A stretch of DNA of 48,848 bases from Collinsella sp. AF02-46-1 (GCF_003465825.1 NZ_QSBV01000018.1:1-48848); one strand, 5' to 3'. Positions 16,241-24,240 are shown, counted from the first letter of the stretch. Translations and numbers: made by a program. The notes: generated from the sequence alone by a model not told the origin.

Positions 16241-16312
16241 GTACGCCTCCCCACAGGCACGCTCGTTAGGCCAATCGTACCCATTCGAGCTATACTTGAG
16301 CCCATTACATAA

Positions 16313-16407
16313 ACGGGGAGCTTGCAGGACAAGACGGCAGGCTGAGACTGGGCGCGCCCGCCCTGACCCGCAAACCTGATATGGGTAATGCCAACGAAGG
16401 GAGCCGT
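16313..16407 (+). promoter_or_regulatory. TPP riboswitch (THI box) upstream of thiC
   Basis: The conserved aptamer elements are present in order: ACGGGGAGC, GGCTGAGACTGGGC, ACCCGCAAACCTGAT, then GGGTAATGCCAACGAAGGGA. Closing bases ACGG (16313-16316) and CCGT (16404-16407) could form P1. The thiC Shine-Dalgarno GAAGGGAG lies inside the 3-prime edge of the aptamer and no terminator intervenes before the start codon. Control is therefore probably translational: TPP binding would hide the ribosome-binding site. Confidence 0.93.
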
Positions 16408-16411
16408 GCCA

Positions 16412-17746
16412 ATGAGCACACAGACCGAGCCCAAGCTCGTCACGCAAATCGACTTCGCCCGCGCCGGGCAGATCACACCGCAGATGAAGGAGGTCGCCGA
16501 GCGCGAGCATCGCGACCCCGAGTACATCCGCAAGCGCGTGGCCGACGGCCGCATCGCCATTCCCGCCAACATCGTGCACATCAAAAAGGGCATGCGCGCC
16601 TTTGGTGTCGGCGAGGGCCTGTCCACTAAGGTCAACGTCAACCTGGGTATCTCGGGCGACAAGGCCGATGCCGCCGAGGAGTGGAAGAAGGTCAAGATCG
16701 CCGAGGACTTTGGCGCCGACGCCATCATGGACCTCTCCAACTCGGGCAAGACGCGCCAGTTCCGCCAGCAGCTCATCGACGAAACGCCGCTCATGGTGGG
16801 CACCGTCCCCATGTACGACGCCATCGGCTACATGGAAAAGCCGCTGGTCAAGCTGACCAAGGACGACCTGTTCGAGGTCGTGCGCGCGCATGCCGAGGAC
16901 GGCGTGGACTTTATGACCATCCACTGCGGCATCAACAAGTCGGTCACCAAGACCTTTAAGGAGACCGGCCGCCTGATGAACATCGTCAGCCGCGGCGGTT
17001 CGCTGCTGTTTGGCTGGATGGAGGTCACCGGCAACGAAAACCCCTTCTACGAGTACTTTGACGAGCTGCTCGAGATTTGCCACGAGTACGACGTGACGAT
17101 TTCGCTCGGCGACTCCTGCCGCCCGGGCTGCCTCTACGACTCCAACGATGCCACCGAGACCGCCGAGATGATCGAGCTGGGCAAGCTGTGCAAGCGCGCA
17201 TGGGCCGCCGGCGTCCAGGTCATGGTCGAGGGTCCGGGCCACATGGCGCTCGACGAAATCGCCGCCAATATGAAACTGCAGAAGCGCCTGTGCCACAACG
17301 CCCCGTTCTATGTGCTCGGGCCGCTGGTGACCGATATCGGTGTGGGATACGACCACATCACCGCCGCCATCGGCGGCGCCATCTCCGCCAGCTCCGGCGC
17401 CGACTTCCTGTGCTACGTGACGCCGGCCGAGCACTTGTGTCTGCCCAACGCCCAGGACGTGCTCGATGGCCTCATGGCTACCAAGATCGCCGCACACGCC
17501 GCCGATATCGCCAAGAAGGTGCCGCACGCCCGCGACATGGACGACAAGATGGGCCAGGCACGCCGCAAGCTCGACTGGGACGCCATGTGGAAGTGCGCGC
17601 TCGACCCAGTTACGGGCAAGAAGCGCTACGAGGAGTCTCCCGCCGCCACCGAGGGCACTTGCACCATGTGTGGCAAGATGTGCGCCGTCCGTACCGTTAA
17701 CAAGGTGTTCGAGGGTACGACGATCGATCTCGGCATGGAGGACTAA
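16412..17746 (+). CDS. thiC: phosphomethylpyrimidine synthase
   Basis: Radical-SAM enzyme converting aminoimidazole ribotide to hydroxymethylpyrimidine phosphate, the pyrimidine half of thiamine. The 444-residue product is the shorter, anaerobe-type ThiC without the long N-terminal domain. Landmarks: VNVNLGISGDKAD, DLSNSGKTRQFRQQLID, MTIHCGIN, SLGDSCRPGC, MVEGPGHMALDEIAANM, and a C-terminal cluster motif CTMCGKMC. The cysteine spacing here is C-x2-C-x3-C, one residue shorter than the C-x2-C-x4-C of E. coli ThiC. Start chosen at ATG 16412 after GAAGGGAG; an ATG at 16388 lies within the aptamer. thiD follows. Confidence 0.94.
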   Translation: MSTQTEPKLVTQIDFARAGQITPQMKEVAEREHRDPEYIRKRVADGRIAIPANIVHIKKGMRAFGVGEGLSTKVNVNLGISGDKADAAEEWKKVKIAEDFGADAIMDLSNSGKTRQFRQQLIDETPLMVGTVPMYDAIGYMEKPLVKLTKDDLFEVVRAHAEDGVDFMTIHCGINKSVTKTFKETGRLMNIVSRGGSLLFGWMEVTGNENPFYEYFDELLEICHEYDVTISLGDSCRPGCLYDSNDATETAEMIELGKLCKRAWAAGVQVMVEGPGHMALDEIAANMKLQKRLCHNAPFYVLGPLVTDIGVGYDHITAAIGGAISASSGADFLCYVTPAEHLCLPNAQDVLDGLMATKIAAHAADIAKKVPHARDMDDKMGQARRKLDWDAMWKCALDPVTGKKRYEESPAATEGTCTMCGKMCAVRTVNKVFEGTTIDLGMED

Positions 17747-17837
17747 CTCGTCACCGGAGCCACAATCGCTAACATGGTGTTCGTCAATTGTTGACGTGTG
17801 AACATTTGCTTACATTTGCGTAAAGATTGCATCGCCC

Positions 17838-17875
17838 GCCCGGGTTCGACATAGAGTCGGCCCGGGCATCTTTAT
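17838..17875 (+). terminator. probable terminator after thiC
   Basis: GCCCGGG and CCCGGGC, with CGAC/GTCG inside, form an interrupted stem followed by ATCTTTATAAT. The T-run is short and overlaps a TATAAT that could be a minus-10 element for thiD, so thiD may be transcribed both by read-through and from its own promoter. Confidence 0.5.
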
Positions 17876-17924
17876 AATGCTGGCTTAAAGACCCATTTGA
17901 TTCCGACCGAACAAGGGAGCAAAC

Positions 17925-18755
17925 ATGGATCGCAGTAAGGTACCTGCCGTTCTATCCATCGCAGGATCCGATTCCAGCGGTGGCGCCGGCATTCAGGCCG
18001 ACATCAAGACCATCACGGCGCACCGCCTGTATGCCGAGACGGCCATCACCGCCATCACCGCACAAAACACGCTCGGTGTCACCGCCGTGCAGAATATCTC
18101 CCCTGATATCGTCGCTGCGCAGATCGACGCCGTATTTGACGATATCCGCCCCAGCGCCGTCAAGATCGGCATGGTTTCCTCTGCCGAGATTATCGAGGTT
18201 ATCGCCGACCGCCTGAGCGCCTGGAACGCGACAAACGTGGTCGTCGACCCCGTCATGGTAGCCACCTCGGGCGCACGGCTGATTGCCGAAGATGCCGCCG
18301 AGGCGCTCACCCGCCGCCTGTTCCCGCTGGCGACCGTTATCACGCCCAACATTCCCGAGGTCATGGCCCTGCTTGACTACGAGGTCGACTCCGAGCGCAC
18401 ACAGCAAAATGCTGCCATGCTCCTCACCCGCCGCTTTGGTTGCGCATCCCTCGTTAAGGGTGGGCATCTTGTCAACGAGGCCAACGATGTATTGGCCGAA
18501 CCCGCGCCACTCGATGACGAGGGCAACCATCTGGGCGATCCGCTCACCACGTGGTTCCGCCACAAGCGCATCGAGACCGACAACACACACGGCACCGGCT
18601 GCACGCTTTCGTCCGCCATCGCCTGCGCGCTGGCCCAGGGCATGGATCTTGCCGATGCCGTCAATGCCGGCAAGGCATACCTGACAGGCGCTCTGGCCGC
18701 CGGCCTGGACATGGGCAAAGGCTCCGGCCCCGTCAACCACATGTGGCAGTACTAG
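17925..18755 (+). CDS. thiD: hydroxymethylpyrimidine (phosphate) kinase
   Basis: Phosphorylates HMP and HMP-P to the diphosphate used by thiamine phosphate synthase. The 276-residue ribokinase-fold product has VLSIAGSDSSGGAGIQADIK at the N-terminus (substrate-binding Gly loop), TAITAQNTLGV, VVVDPVMVATSG, the anion-hole motif NTHGTGCTLSSAIACALAQG with its catalytic Cys/Asp region, and the pattern LVKGGH. Family length is about 265. ATG 17925 follows AAGGGAGCAAAC. It lies 178 bases after thiC on the same strand, completing a two-gene pyrimidine branch; the thiazole genes are not in this window. Confidence 0.94.
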   Translation: MDRSKVPAVLSIAGSDSSGGAGIQADIKTITAHRLYAETAITAITAQNTLGVTAVQNISPDIVAAQIDAVFDDIRPSAVKIGMVSSAEIIEVIADRLSAWNATNVVVDPVMVATSGARLIAEDAAEALTRRLFPLATVITPNIPEVMALLDYEVDSERTQQNAAMLLTRRFGCASLVKGGHLVNEANDVLAEPAPLDDEGNHLGDPLTTWFRHKRIETDNTHGTGCTLSSAIACALAQGMDLADAVNAGKAYLTGALAAGLDMGKGSGPVNHMWQY

Positions 18756-18811
18756 CCCTGCAGCAAAACCACCACAAAGGACACCTTTGCGGTGGCTCCC
18801 ACAAACATCTC

Positions 18812-18950
18812 GATCTGTAACAGTAACTCGGCAAAATCGACCCTAGATGTTACAGATCAAGACAAACAATCGATATCGACCTAAATAATCTTAATCTGTA
18901 ACATCTAGCCCGTTTTCGGCCTTGGAACTGTTACAGATCAAGACAAACAA
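18812..18950. repeat. cluster of four alternating ATCTGTAACA repeats
   Basis: The 10-mer ATCTGTAACA occurs four times in alternating orientation. CTAGATGTTACAGAT (18843-18857) and ATCTGTAACATCTAG (18894-18908) are a perfect 15-bp inverted pair. GATCTGTAACAGT (18812-18824) and ACTGTTACAGATC (18927-18939) form an outer 13-bp pair. In addition 18848-18869 and 18929-18950 are identical 22-base direct repeats ending in CAAGACAAACAA. The array lies between thiD and the converging esterase gene. No protein-coding content. Confidence 0.85.
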
Positions 18951-18998
18951 ACGAAACAAGCCCCCGCAAGGGGAACTCTGTGGTGGTTTGGGGCCGTG

Positions 18999-19658
18999 CT
19001 ACTCACCGAGCATCTCTTTGAGCTTGGCTGCCACGGCGTGACCCAGGCTCTCGTGGCTTTCGGGCATCATATGCAGATAGTCGATATCGCCCGGCTCGGC
19101 AAACTCGGCGGCATTCAAAAAGTCGCAGCCAAACTGCTCGGCCACGTGCGCATAGTACTCGCCAAAATGCTCAGATGCCTCAACGGAATGCTCGTCAAAG
19201 TCGGTCATATACACATCGGCGATCTGCGGCTTGATCTTGATAGGAGCCATCAGCAGGATGCGCGGGCAAGGCGCAGCGTCGGTCCACGGAAACGCGCGGA
19301 CGGCGCGAATCAGCGCCATGGCGCCACGGGCGATATCGGAAGCTGTCACGTTAAAGACCGTCTTACAGTCGTTGGTGCCCAGCATGATCACAATGGCGTC
19401 CAGCGGCTTATGGGCCTCGAGCAGCATCGGAAGCGCGCGAATACCGTTGAGGTTAGTGTCCAGATGGCACATGTCGTCGCGTACCGTCGTGCGGCCGTTG
19501 AGGCCTTCTTCAATTACATGCCAGCCCTCGCCTAAGTCACGTTGGACCACGCCACACCAGCGCACATCCTGCGCATAGCGCACCGCGGTACCGTCGCGCA
19601 TGCCCGCCGGATCGTAACCATAGGTGTTGCTGTCACCAAAGCATAGAACGTTTTTCAT
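18999..19658 (-). CDS. SGNH/GDSL-family esterase (arylesterase-like)
   Basis: Predicted serine esterase or acyltransferase; no signal peptide, so probably cytoplasmic. The 219-residue product carries the block I motif CFGDSNTYG with nucleophilic Ser10 region, EEGLNGRTTV (block II Gly), MLGTNDCK (block III Asn) and a C-terminal DIDYLHMM with the catalytic Asp and His. Overall arrangement, including PDVRW-like QDVRWCGVVQRDLG, resembles oligomeric mycobacterial arylesterase/acyltransferase rather than secreted TesA. ATG 19656-19658 follows GGGGAGCTTACG. It is downstream of the PARG-like gene but separated from it by a terminator. Confidence 0.88.
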   Translation of the reverse strand: MKNVLCFGDSNTYGYDPAGMRDGTAVRYAQDVRWCGVVQRDLGEGWHVIEEGLNGRTTVRDDMCHLDTNLNGIRALPMLLEAHKPLDAIVIMLGTNDCKTVFNVTASDIARGAMALIRAVRAFPWTDAAPCPRILLMAPIKIKPQIADVYMTDFDEHSVEASEHFGEYYAHVAEQFGCDFLNAAEFAEPGDIDYLHMMPESHESLGHAVAAKLKEMLGE

Positions 19659-19676
19659 CGTAAGCTCCCCACTCAA

Positions 19677-19708
19677 TAAAAAGCCGACGGGAGCAGCCCC
19701 CGCCGGCT
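19677..19708 (-). terminator. rho-independent terminator of the PARG-like gene
   Basis: On the minus strand AGCCGGCGGG and CCCGTCGGCT form a stem with one mismatch followed by TTTTTATTG. Confidence 0.85.
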
Positions 19709-19733
19709 CGGTATATCGCATCACGCGCACCGT

Positions 19734-20867
19734 TTACAGGTACTTGCGCCAGTCGTCGTCATCCTCGTCATCCTCGGCAGCGGCCTGAGCCTGCTCGGCG
19801 GCACGGGCGGCTGCGGTGCGGGCGGCAACCTGAGCATAGGACTCCTCGTTGCGCTCGGGGAAGTTTGCCAGCACGTGCTCGAACTTGGCGAAGTCCTCGT
19901 CCCAGCGCGTAGAGGGCACGGCAAAGAAGACCTGCTTGACCTTGAAGTCGCCCGACGCGAGCTCCTTGCGGAAGAGCTCGGCCACGGCCTCGGCATCAAA
20001 GCCGTTGTTGTCGCAGCCCCAAGCACCCAGCACGAGCTTCTCGCGACCAAGCTCATCGCAGATGGCGAGCACAAAGCGAATGCGGTCGCGCAGGGCATCC
20101 AGCAGAGCATCGTCGCTCACGCGATACTCCTGGCGGGCGCGCCTAACGTTAGGCGCGGCGGCCACGATCACGTCGGCGTATGCATGCACGTGGTTGCGGT
20201 CGAAGCGCACCGCAGGCACCACCAGGGCGCGGTTACGATAGAGCTCGCAGTTGATGTTGCGGCGACGGTTCTCGCCGTACCACTTACGCTGCCTATCGAG
20301 AACGTTGTACAGATACGAATCGGCGCACAGCGTGGCCTCCTGGCCCAGATAACCCTGAATATATCCACCGCCCGGATTGGTAAACGAGGCAAAGGCGAGC
20401 ACGGCCATGTCGCAGAACTGCGCATAGCCGCGACCGTTATCGAGGATTGCCTGCGTGGCGGAGGCATCAAGCACAGTGACCTCGGGCAGGACCGGAGCGG
20501 GCTCCTCAGCAGGCGCGGACTCAGCTTCGGCGATTTCCTCGGCAGGCTCCTCGACGGGCTCGGGCGCCGCCTCGGTCTCGGGCGCCGCCTCGACCTCGGT
20601 AGTCTCCGCGTTCTCGACGTCCTCGGCGACCTGCTCTTCGGCGGCCACAGCACTCTGAACCTTGGTCTTCATCGCCGCGACAAAGCCGGCAGGCATACCG
20701 TCAAACTCGCGAACACCGGCGAGCGAACGCTCGATATCCTTGGCGCACGCTTCGGACACAGTTGCCACGTGACGCTCGGCGGCCTTGGCACGGGCCTCGC
20801 GCTTGGGATTGGGCTGACCCGCTCGGTTGGACCTGCGGTTACGGTTCCTGTTGTCGACGTCTGCCAT
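19734..20867 (-). CDS. TIGR02452-type (bacterial PARG-like, macrodomain-related) protein with acidic linker
   Basis: Relatives are poly(ADP-ribose) glycohydrolases that strip ADP-ribose from proteins. The 377-residue product has a basic N-terminus (NRNRNRRSNRAG), a helical segment, a Glu/Pro/Ala-rich linker at about 75-126, then the catalytic-type domain. That domain shows FTNPGGGYIQGYLGQEATL (GGG at 166-168) and a C-terminal VLGAWGCDNNGFDAEAVAELF. The family signature is GGG-x(6-8)-QEE; here it reads QEA at 176-178, so one acidic catalytic residue is missing. The protein ends in a very acidic EDDEDDDDWRKYL. ATG follows AGGAAAGG. Family call is confident; activity is uncertain. Confidence 0.8.
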   Translation of the reverse strand: MADVDNRNRNRRSNRAGQPNPKREARAKAAERHVATVSEACAKDIERSLAGVREFDGMPAGFVAAMKTKVQSAVAAEEQVAEDVENAETTEVEAAPETEAAPEPVEEPAEEIAEAESAPAEEPAPVLPEVTVLDASATQAILDNGRGYAQFCDMAVLAFASFTNPGGGYIQGYLGQEATLCADSYLYNVLDRQRKWYGENRRRNINCELYRNRALVVPAVRFDRNHVHAYADVIVAAAPNVRRARQEYRVSDDALLDALRDRIRFVLAICDELGREKLVLGAWGCDNNGFDAEAVAELFRKELASGDFKVKQVFFAVPSTRWDEDFAKFEHVLANFPERNEESYAQVAARTAAARAAEQAQAAAEDDEDDDDWRKYL

Positions 20868-20932
20868 ACGTGGCCACCTTTCCTGTCGCTGCCGCTATCG
20901 GCTTTTCCCATCCATGATACCCCGCCGCGTAC

Positions 20933-20958
20933 AAAAAAGACGGCCCCGAAGGACCGCC
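20933..20958 (-). terminator. rho-independent terminator of the Bax-inhibitor-1 family gene
   Basis: On the minus strand GGCGGTCC-TTCG-GGGCCGTC forms a tetraloop hairpin followed by TTTTTTG. Confidence 0.9.
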
Positions 20959-21007
20959 TTTCACATCGTTTTACCGCGTCCGACAAGAAACGCTGCAATC
21001 CCCCGCG

Positions 21008-21703
21008 CTAGTCGCGACGACCGAGGATGTTCAGGATGCGCAGGAACACGTTGATGATGTCCACGAACAGGCTGGATGCCATGAGCACGGCGTTGGGCAG
21101 CGTGGGCGGCACCGTCGTTGCCACATAGGTGTCGTAGCCGATGAAGCCGGCAAACACCACGATCACGATCAGGTCGGTGATGGACTGCGAAACGCCCATG
21201 AACATCAGCACGATCTCAACCAGAATAGTGGCGAGCAGAATGCCAAAGCCGATGCCATATACGCGCTGGAAAAACTTGGGGAACGTCACGCCCAAGGCGC
21301 CAAAGACAAAGGTGATGGCGGCCGTGGCGATAAAGGCAGTGTTGATGGTAGGCAGGTCGTAGTTGGCAAGGCCAAACGACGCGGTCAGGCCAAAGGTACT
21401 CGCAAAGATTACGTAGCCCACAAGGGACAGGCCCACGGACTGCTTGCCCGCAGCAGCCGACATCATGACCATGCCGACGATGGTTAAAATAAACGAGCCA
21501 AAGACCAGCGGTAGGGCGGCGCCGCTCATCATCATGCGCGCAAACGACATGGTGCTCGTAAAGTAGGCGCCGGCACCCATGGCGCAAAAGCCCAAGAAGA
21601 TCAGGGCGGACATGGCGAGATTGTACGCGCGCGGCGACATCTCCTTGGCGCGGCTTGCGCCGGTCTCGACGGGGCCGTTCTGATAGCCCTGGATATCGTT
21701 CAT
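21008..21703 (-). CDS. Bax inhibitor-1/YccA family integral membrane protein
   Basis: Multi-pass membrane protein of the BI-1 (TMBIM) family; bacterial homologues such as BsYetJ act as pH-sensitive calcium leak channels. The 231-residue product has a short cytoplasmic N-terminus (MNDIQGYQNGPVETG) and about seven hydrophobic helices, starting with YNLAMSALIFLGFCAMGAGAY. The C-terminal half contains GYDTYVATT and ends in a short basic tail after NVFLRILNILG. ATG 21701-21703 follows GAAAGGACGAAGT. Calcium transport here is inferred from the family. Single-gene unit. Confidence 0.87.
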   Translation of the reverse strand: MNDIQGYQNGPVETGASRAKEMSPRAYNLAMSALIFLGFCAMGAGAYFTSTMSFARMMMSGAALPLVFGSFILTIVGMVMMSAAAGKQSVGLSLVGYVIFASTFGLTASFGLANYDLPTINTAFIATAAITFVFGALGVTFPKFFQRVYGIGFGILLATILVEIVLMFMGVSQSITDLIVIVVFAGFIGYDTYVATTVPPTLPNAVLMASSLFVDIINVFLRILNILGRRD

Positions 21704-21782
21704 ACTTCGTCCTTTCAAAAAGCGCCACGACAGCGCCGTAGGTGACAAGATCTCTGCCATTGTACCCGAATGCCGTGCGCTC

Positions 21783-22121
21783 TTACCTGCGGCGCTCGCC
21801 CTCAAGCGTGCGGTCAAACGCCCATACCCACCAACGCATCACATGCGTCTGCGAGCCATCCGCCCGCTCACGCGTTTGGTCCTCCAGATACAACTCGGTC
21901 GCATGTCCGCCAAAACGTACCTTATAGGTTGCCGTACGAATGCCGTGAACCGTCAGGCCAAACCCGGTGGTCGAGATAATTTCGTCGATCGTAAAGCAAC
22001 GGCCGTCGACCCAGCAGACGGTGACCGGCACGACTTGTCCGCCCGCAAGGATGCGGGTCACGACGTCCACATACTGCTTGTGCACGCGCCGAGTTTTGCC
22101 GTCTGTCTGTCGATATTCCAT
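21783..22121 (-). CDS. small conserved-looking protein of unknown function (112 aa)
   Basis: Not firmly recognised. The product, MEYRQTDGKTRRVHKQY at the start, is basic and beta-rich, with VTVCWVDGRCFTIDEI, KVRFGGHATELYLEDQ and VMRWWVWAFDRT near the end. The layout of short strands with RFGG and LYLE recalls small actinobacterial DUF proteins that bind no known ligand. The start is uncertain: AGGAGG lies only 1 base from ATG 22121, too close for efficient use, while an ATG 7 codons upstream has no ribosome-binding site. It is followed by the upstream region of the Bax-inhibitor-1 family gene on the same strand. Confidence 0.6.
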   Translation of the reverse strand: MEYRQTDGKTRRVHKQYVDVVTRILAGGQVVPVTVCWVDGRCFTIDEIISTTGFGLTVHGIRTATYKVRFGGHATELYLEDQTRERADGSQTHVMRWWVWAFDRTLEGERRR

Positions 22122-22371
22122 GCCTCCTATTATCGAACGCATGTTTGCATATTGTAAAGCGAACAGACTGTGGTTTTGGGGTGTTGGGGCGCGCGCACGT
22201 GTCCTCATGGTGTGTTAGCAAAAAGAACACCCGCGGTCAACAGGGCTAATATTCATTTTTAGTGCCAAAAAATTCACTGCTCCCATCAGAACTCGGTAAA
22301 GAAACCCGCAGGAGGTGATACGATTTATCATGTTTCTGTAACGTGCCTGCAAACTTCGAGAAAGCCCATAT

Positions 22372-23421
22372 ATGGACGTAACGTTCTCAACCTTCCTCGG
22401 CCAACTTGTGTCGAACCCAGTCCTTGCCGTCACCGTGATCCTCGCGCTCGGCGCCATCTTCGTCAATGGATGGACCGACGCACCCAACGCCATCGCGACC
22501 TGCGTCACTACGCGTTGCATGCCCGCCCGCGCCGCCATCCTCATGAGTGCCGCATTCAACTTCCTTGGCGTGCTCATCATGACGCACTTTAACGCGAGCG
22601 TCGCCAACACCATCTCCCATATTGTCGACTTTGGCGGAAACAGCACCATGGCGCTCGCCTGCCTGTGCGCGGCGCTGTTCTCCATCGTCGTCTACGGCGC
22701 CACAGCGTCGCGTTTTGGCATCCCCACTTCGCAAAGCCACAGCCTTATCGCCGGCCTGACCGGTGCCGCCATCGCCCTCGGCGGTGCGAGCAGCGTCAAC
22801 GTCCACGAGTGGATGAAGGTCATCTACGGCCTGGCGCTCTCCATCGGCCTGGGCTTTGTCATGGGCTGGGTCCTGTGCAAGCTCGTCTCGATTCTTTTCG
22901 CCGCCGCCAACAGGCGACGTGCCAATGTCTTCTTTAAATACGCTCAGATCGCAAGCGCTGCGGCCATGAGCTTTATGCACGGCGCGCAGGATGGACAGAA
23001 GTTCATCGGCGTGCTCTTTTTAGGCGTGGCCTTTGCCAGCGGCCAGACGAGCGTCGGCGATGCCGGCATCCCCATCTGGATTATGCTGCTGTGCTCGGCC
23101 ACCATGGGCATCGGCACCAGCGTGGGCGGCGAGCGCATCATCAAGTCCGTTGGCCAGAGCATGGTCAAGCTCGAAAAGTACCAGGGCTTCTCCGCCGACC
23201 TGGCGGGCGCCGCAAACCTGCTGCTTGCCACGCTCACCGGCATCCCCGTGTCCTCCACTCACATCAAGACCTGCGCCATCATGGGCGTCGGCGCCGTCAA
23301 GCGCCTTTCGGCCATCAACTTCGGCGTAGTCAAGGACATGATGTTCACCTGGTTCTTCACCTTCCCCGCCTGTGGACTCATCAGCTTTGTCATGGCCAAG
23401 CTGTTCATGATGTTCATCTAG
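22372..23421 (+). CDS. pit: PiT-family inorganic phosphate transporter
   Basis: Low-affinity, ion-coupled phosphate permease of the plasma membrane. The 349-residue product has about ten hydrophobic segments and the duplicated PiT signature: NGWTDAPNAIATCVTTR and GIPTSQSHSLIAGLTGAA in the first half, FMHGAQDGQKFIGVL and GIPVSSTHIKTCAIMGVGAVKRLSA in the second. It is followed 67 bases later by a DUF47/PhoU-like gene, the usual Pit partner. ATG 22372 follows GAGAAAGCCCATAT. A stronger AGGAGGTGAT at about 22313 faces a 3-codon frame only. Together with pstSCAB the window encodes both low- and high-affinity phosphate import. Confidence 0.93.
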   Translation: MDVTFSTFLGQLVSNPVLAVTVILALGAIFVNGWTDAPNAIATCVTTRCMPARAAILMSAAFNFLGVLIMTHFNASVANTISHIVDFGGNSTMALACLCAALFSIVVYGATASRFGIPTSQSHSLIAGLTGAAIALGGASSVNVHEWMKVIYGLALSIGLGFVMGWVLCKLVSILFAAANRRRANVFFKYAQIASAAAMSFMHGAQDGQKFIGVLFLGVAFASGQTSVGDAGIPIWIMLLCSATMGIGTSVGGERIIKSVGQSMVKLEKYQGFSADLAGAANLLLATLTGIPVSSTHIKTCAIMGVGAVKRLSAINFGVVKDMMFTWFFTFPACGLISFVMAKLFMMFI

Positions 23422-23488
23422 TCAAACCGAACGTCCATCCGGACCGTAACACCTCGCCCACCCGTCTTCGCCTCGAAAGGACCCACTC

Positions 23489-24112
23489 ATGGCAAAGAAA
23501 CCCGATTCGTTCTACTTTGACAACTACGTCGCCTGCGCCGACCTCGCCGTCCAGGCCGCCGAGCTGCTTACCAAGATTTTCGAGAACTTCGATCCCGCAA
23601 AGATTCACGATATGCTCGACAAGATGCATGCGATCGAGCATGCGGCCGACAAGAAGCACCATGAGCTTGAGGACGCCCTGCTCACGGCCTTTATCACCCC
23701 GCTTGAGCGCGAGGACCTGGATCTGATGAGCTGCTCGCTCGACACCGTGCTCGACCGTATCGAGGGCGTCGTGCAGCGCGTCTACTTCACCAACATCCAG
23801 AGCATCCATCCCGACGCCATCGTCATCGCCCACAAGGTGACCGACGCCTGCCGCGCCATGAAGGACCTTATGGTCGAGCTGCCTAACTACCGCAAGTCCA
23901 AAACGCTGCGCGAGCTCGTCATCCAGATCAACACCATCGAGTCCGAGGCCGACGAGCTCTATATCAACGCCATGCGTAACCTGCACGTTAACGGCAAGGA
24001 CCCGCTCGAGGTCATCGCTTGGCGTGACGTGTACGCCTTCCTGGAGTACTGCGCCGACTGCTGCGAGAATGTGGCCGATGTCGTGGATTCGATTGTCATG
24101 AAGAACAGTTAA
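23489..24112 (+). CDS. DUF47-family PhoU-like Pit accessory protein
   Basis: Cytoplasmic all-helical protein that modulates Pit transporters in characterised pairs. The 207-residue product aligns with the YkaA/DUF47 pattern: DNYVACADLAVQAAELL, DMLDKMHAIEHAADKKHHELEDALLTAFITPLEREDL (metal-binding E..D-type motif), LDTVLDRIEGVVQRV, and a second similar half with INTIESEADELYINAMR and YCADCCENVADVVDSIVMK. ATG 23489 follows GAAAGGACCCACTC. In many genomes DUF47 precedes pit; here it follows. A 26-bp-armed palindrome starts 24 bases after the stop. Confidence 0.9.
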   Translation: MAKKPDSFYFDNYVACADLAVQAAELLTKIFENFDPAKIHDMLDKMHAIEHAADKKHHELEDALLTAFITPLEREDLDLMSCSLDTVLDRIEGVVQRVYFTNIQSIHPDAIVIAHKVTDACRAMKDLMVELPNYRKSKTLRELVIQINTIESEADELYINAMRNLHVNGKDPLEVIAWRDVYAFLEYCADCCENVADVVDSIVMKNS

Positions 24113-24136
24113 TTGGGGGTACATGTCCCACCGGTC

Positions 24137-24215
24137 GCGGGCCCGGCCACTAATAACCTTTTTCACTCCGGCTGCAAGCAGAGTCGTTCAAAAGGTTATT
24201 AGTGGCCGGGCCCGC
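24137..24215. repeat. palindromic element with 26-bp perfect arms
   Basis: Bases 24137-24162 (GCGGGCCCGGCCACTAATAA then CCTTTT) and 24190-24215 are perfect reverse complements with a 27-base interior. It follows the DUF47 stop closely, as the element at 10140 follows its gene. GC-rich outer half and A/T-rich inner half are shared design features of the two, although the sequences differ. It could act as a terminator or mRNA-stabilising hairpin. Confidence 0.8.
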
Positions 24216-24240
24216 TCCCTTATGCACCACCATTGGGAAC

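Noticed and set aside
17779..17805. Palindrome CGTCAA-TTG-TTGACG between thiC and thiD, similar to GTCAA-ATAA-TTGAC before ftsZ
   Set aside because: Six-base arms built around TTGAC are expected by chance near promoters, since TTGACA is the minus-35 consensus. Two loosely similar cases do not support an operator.
22311..22343. Strong AGGAGGTGAT followed by ATGTTTCTGTAA upstream of pit as a leader peptide
   Set aside because: The frame has only three codons and no hairpin or regulatory codons follow, so no attenuator can be argued.
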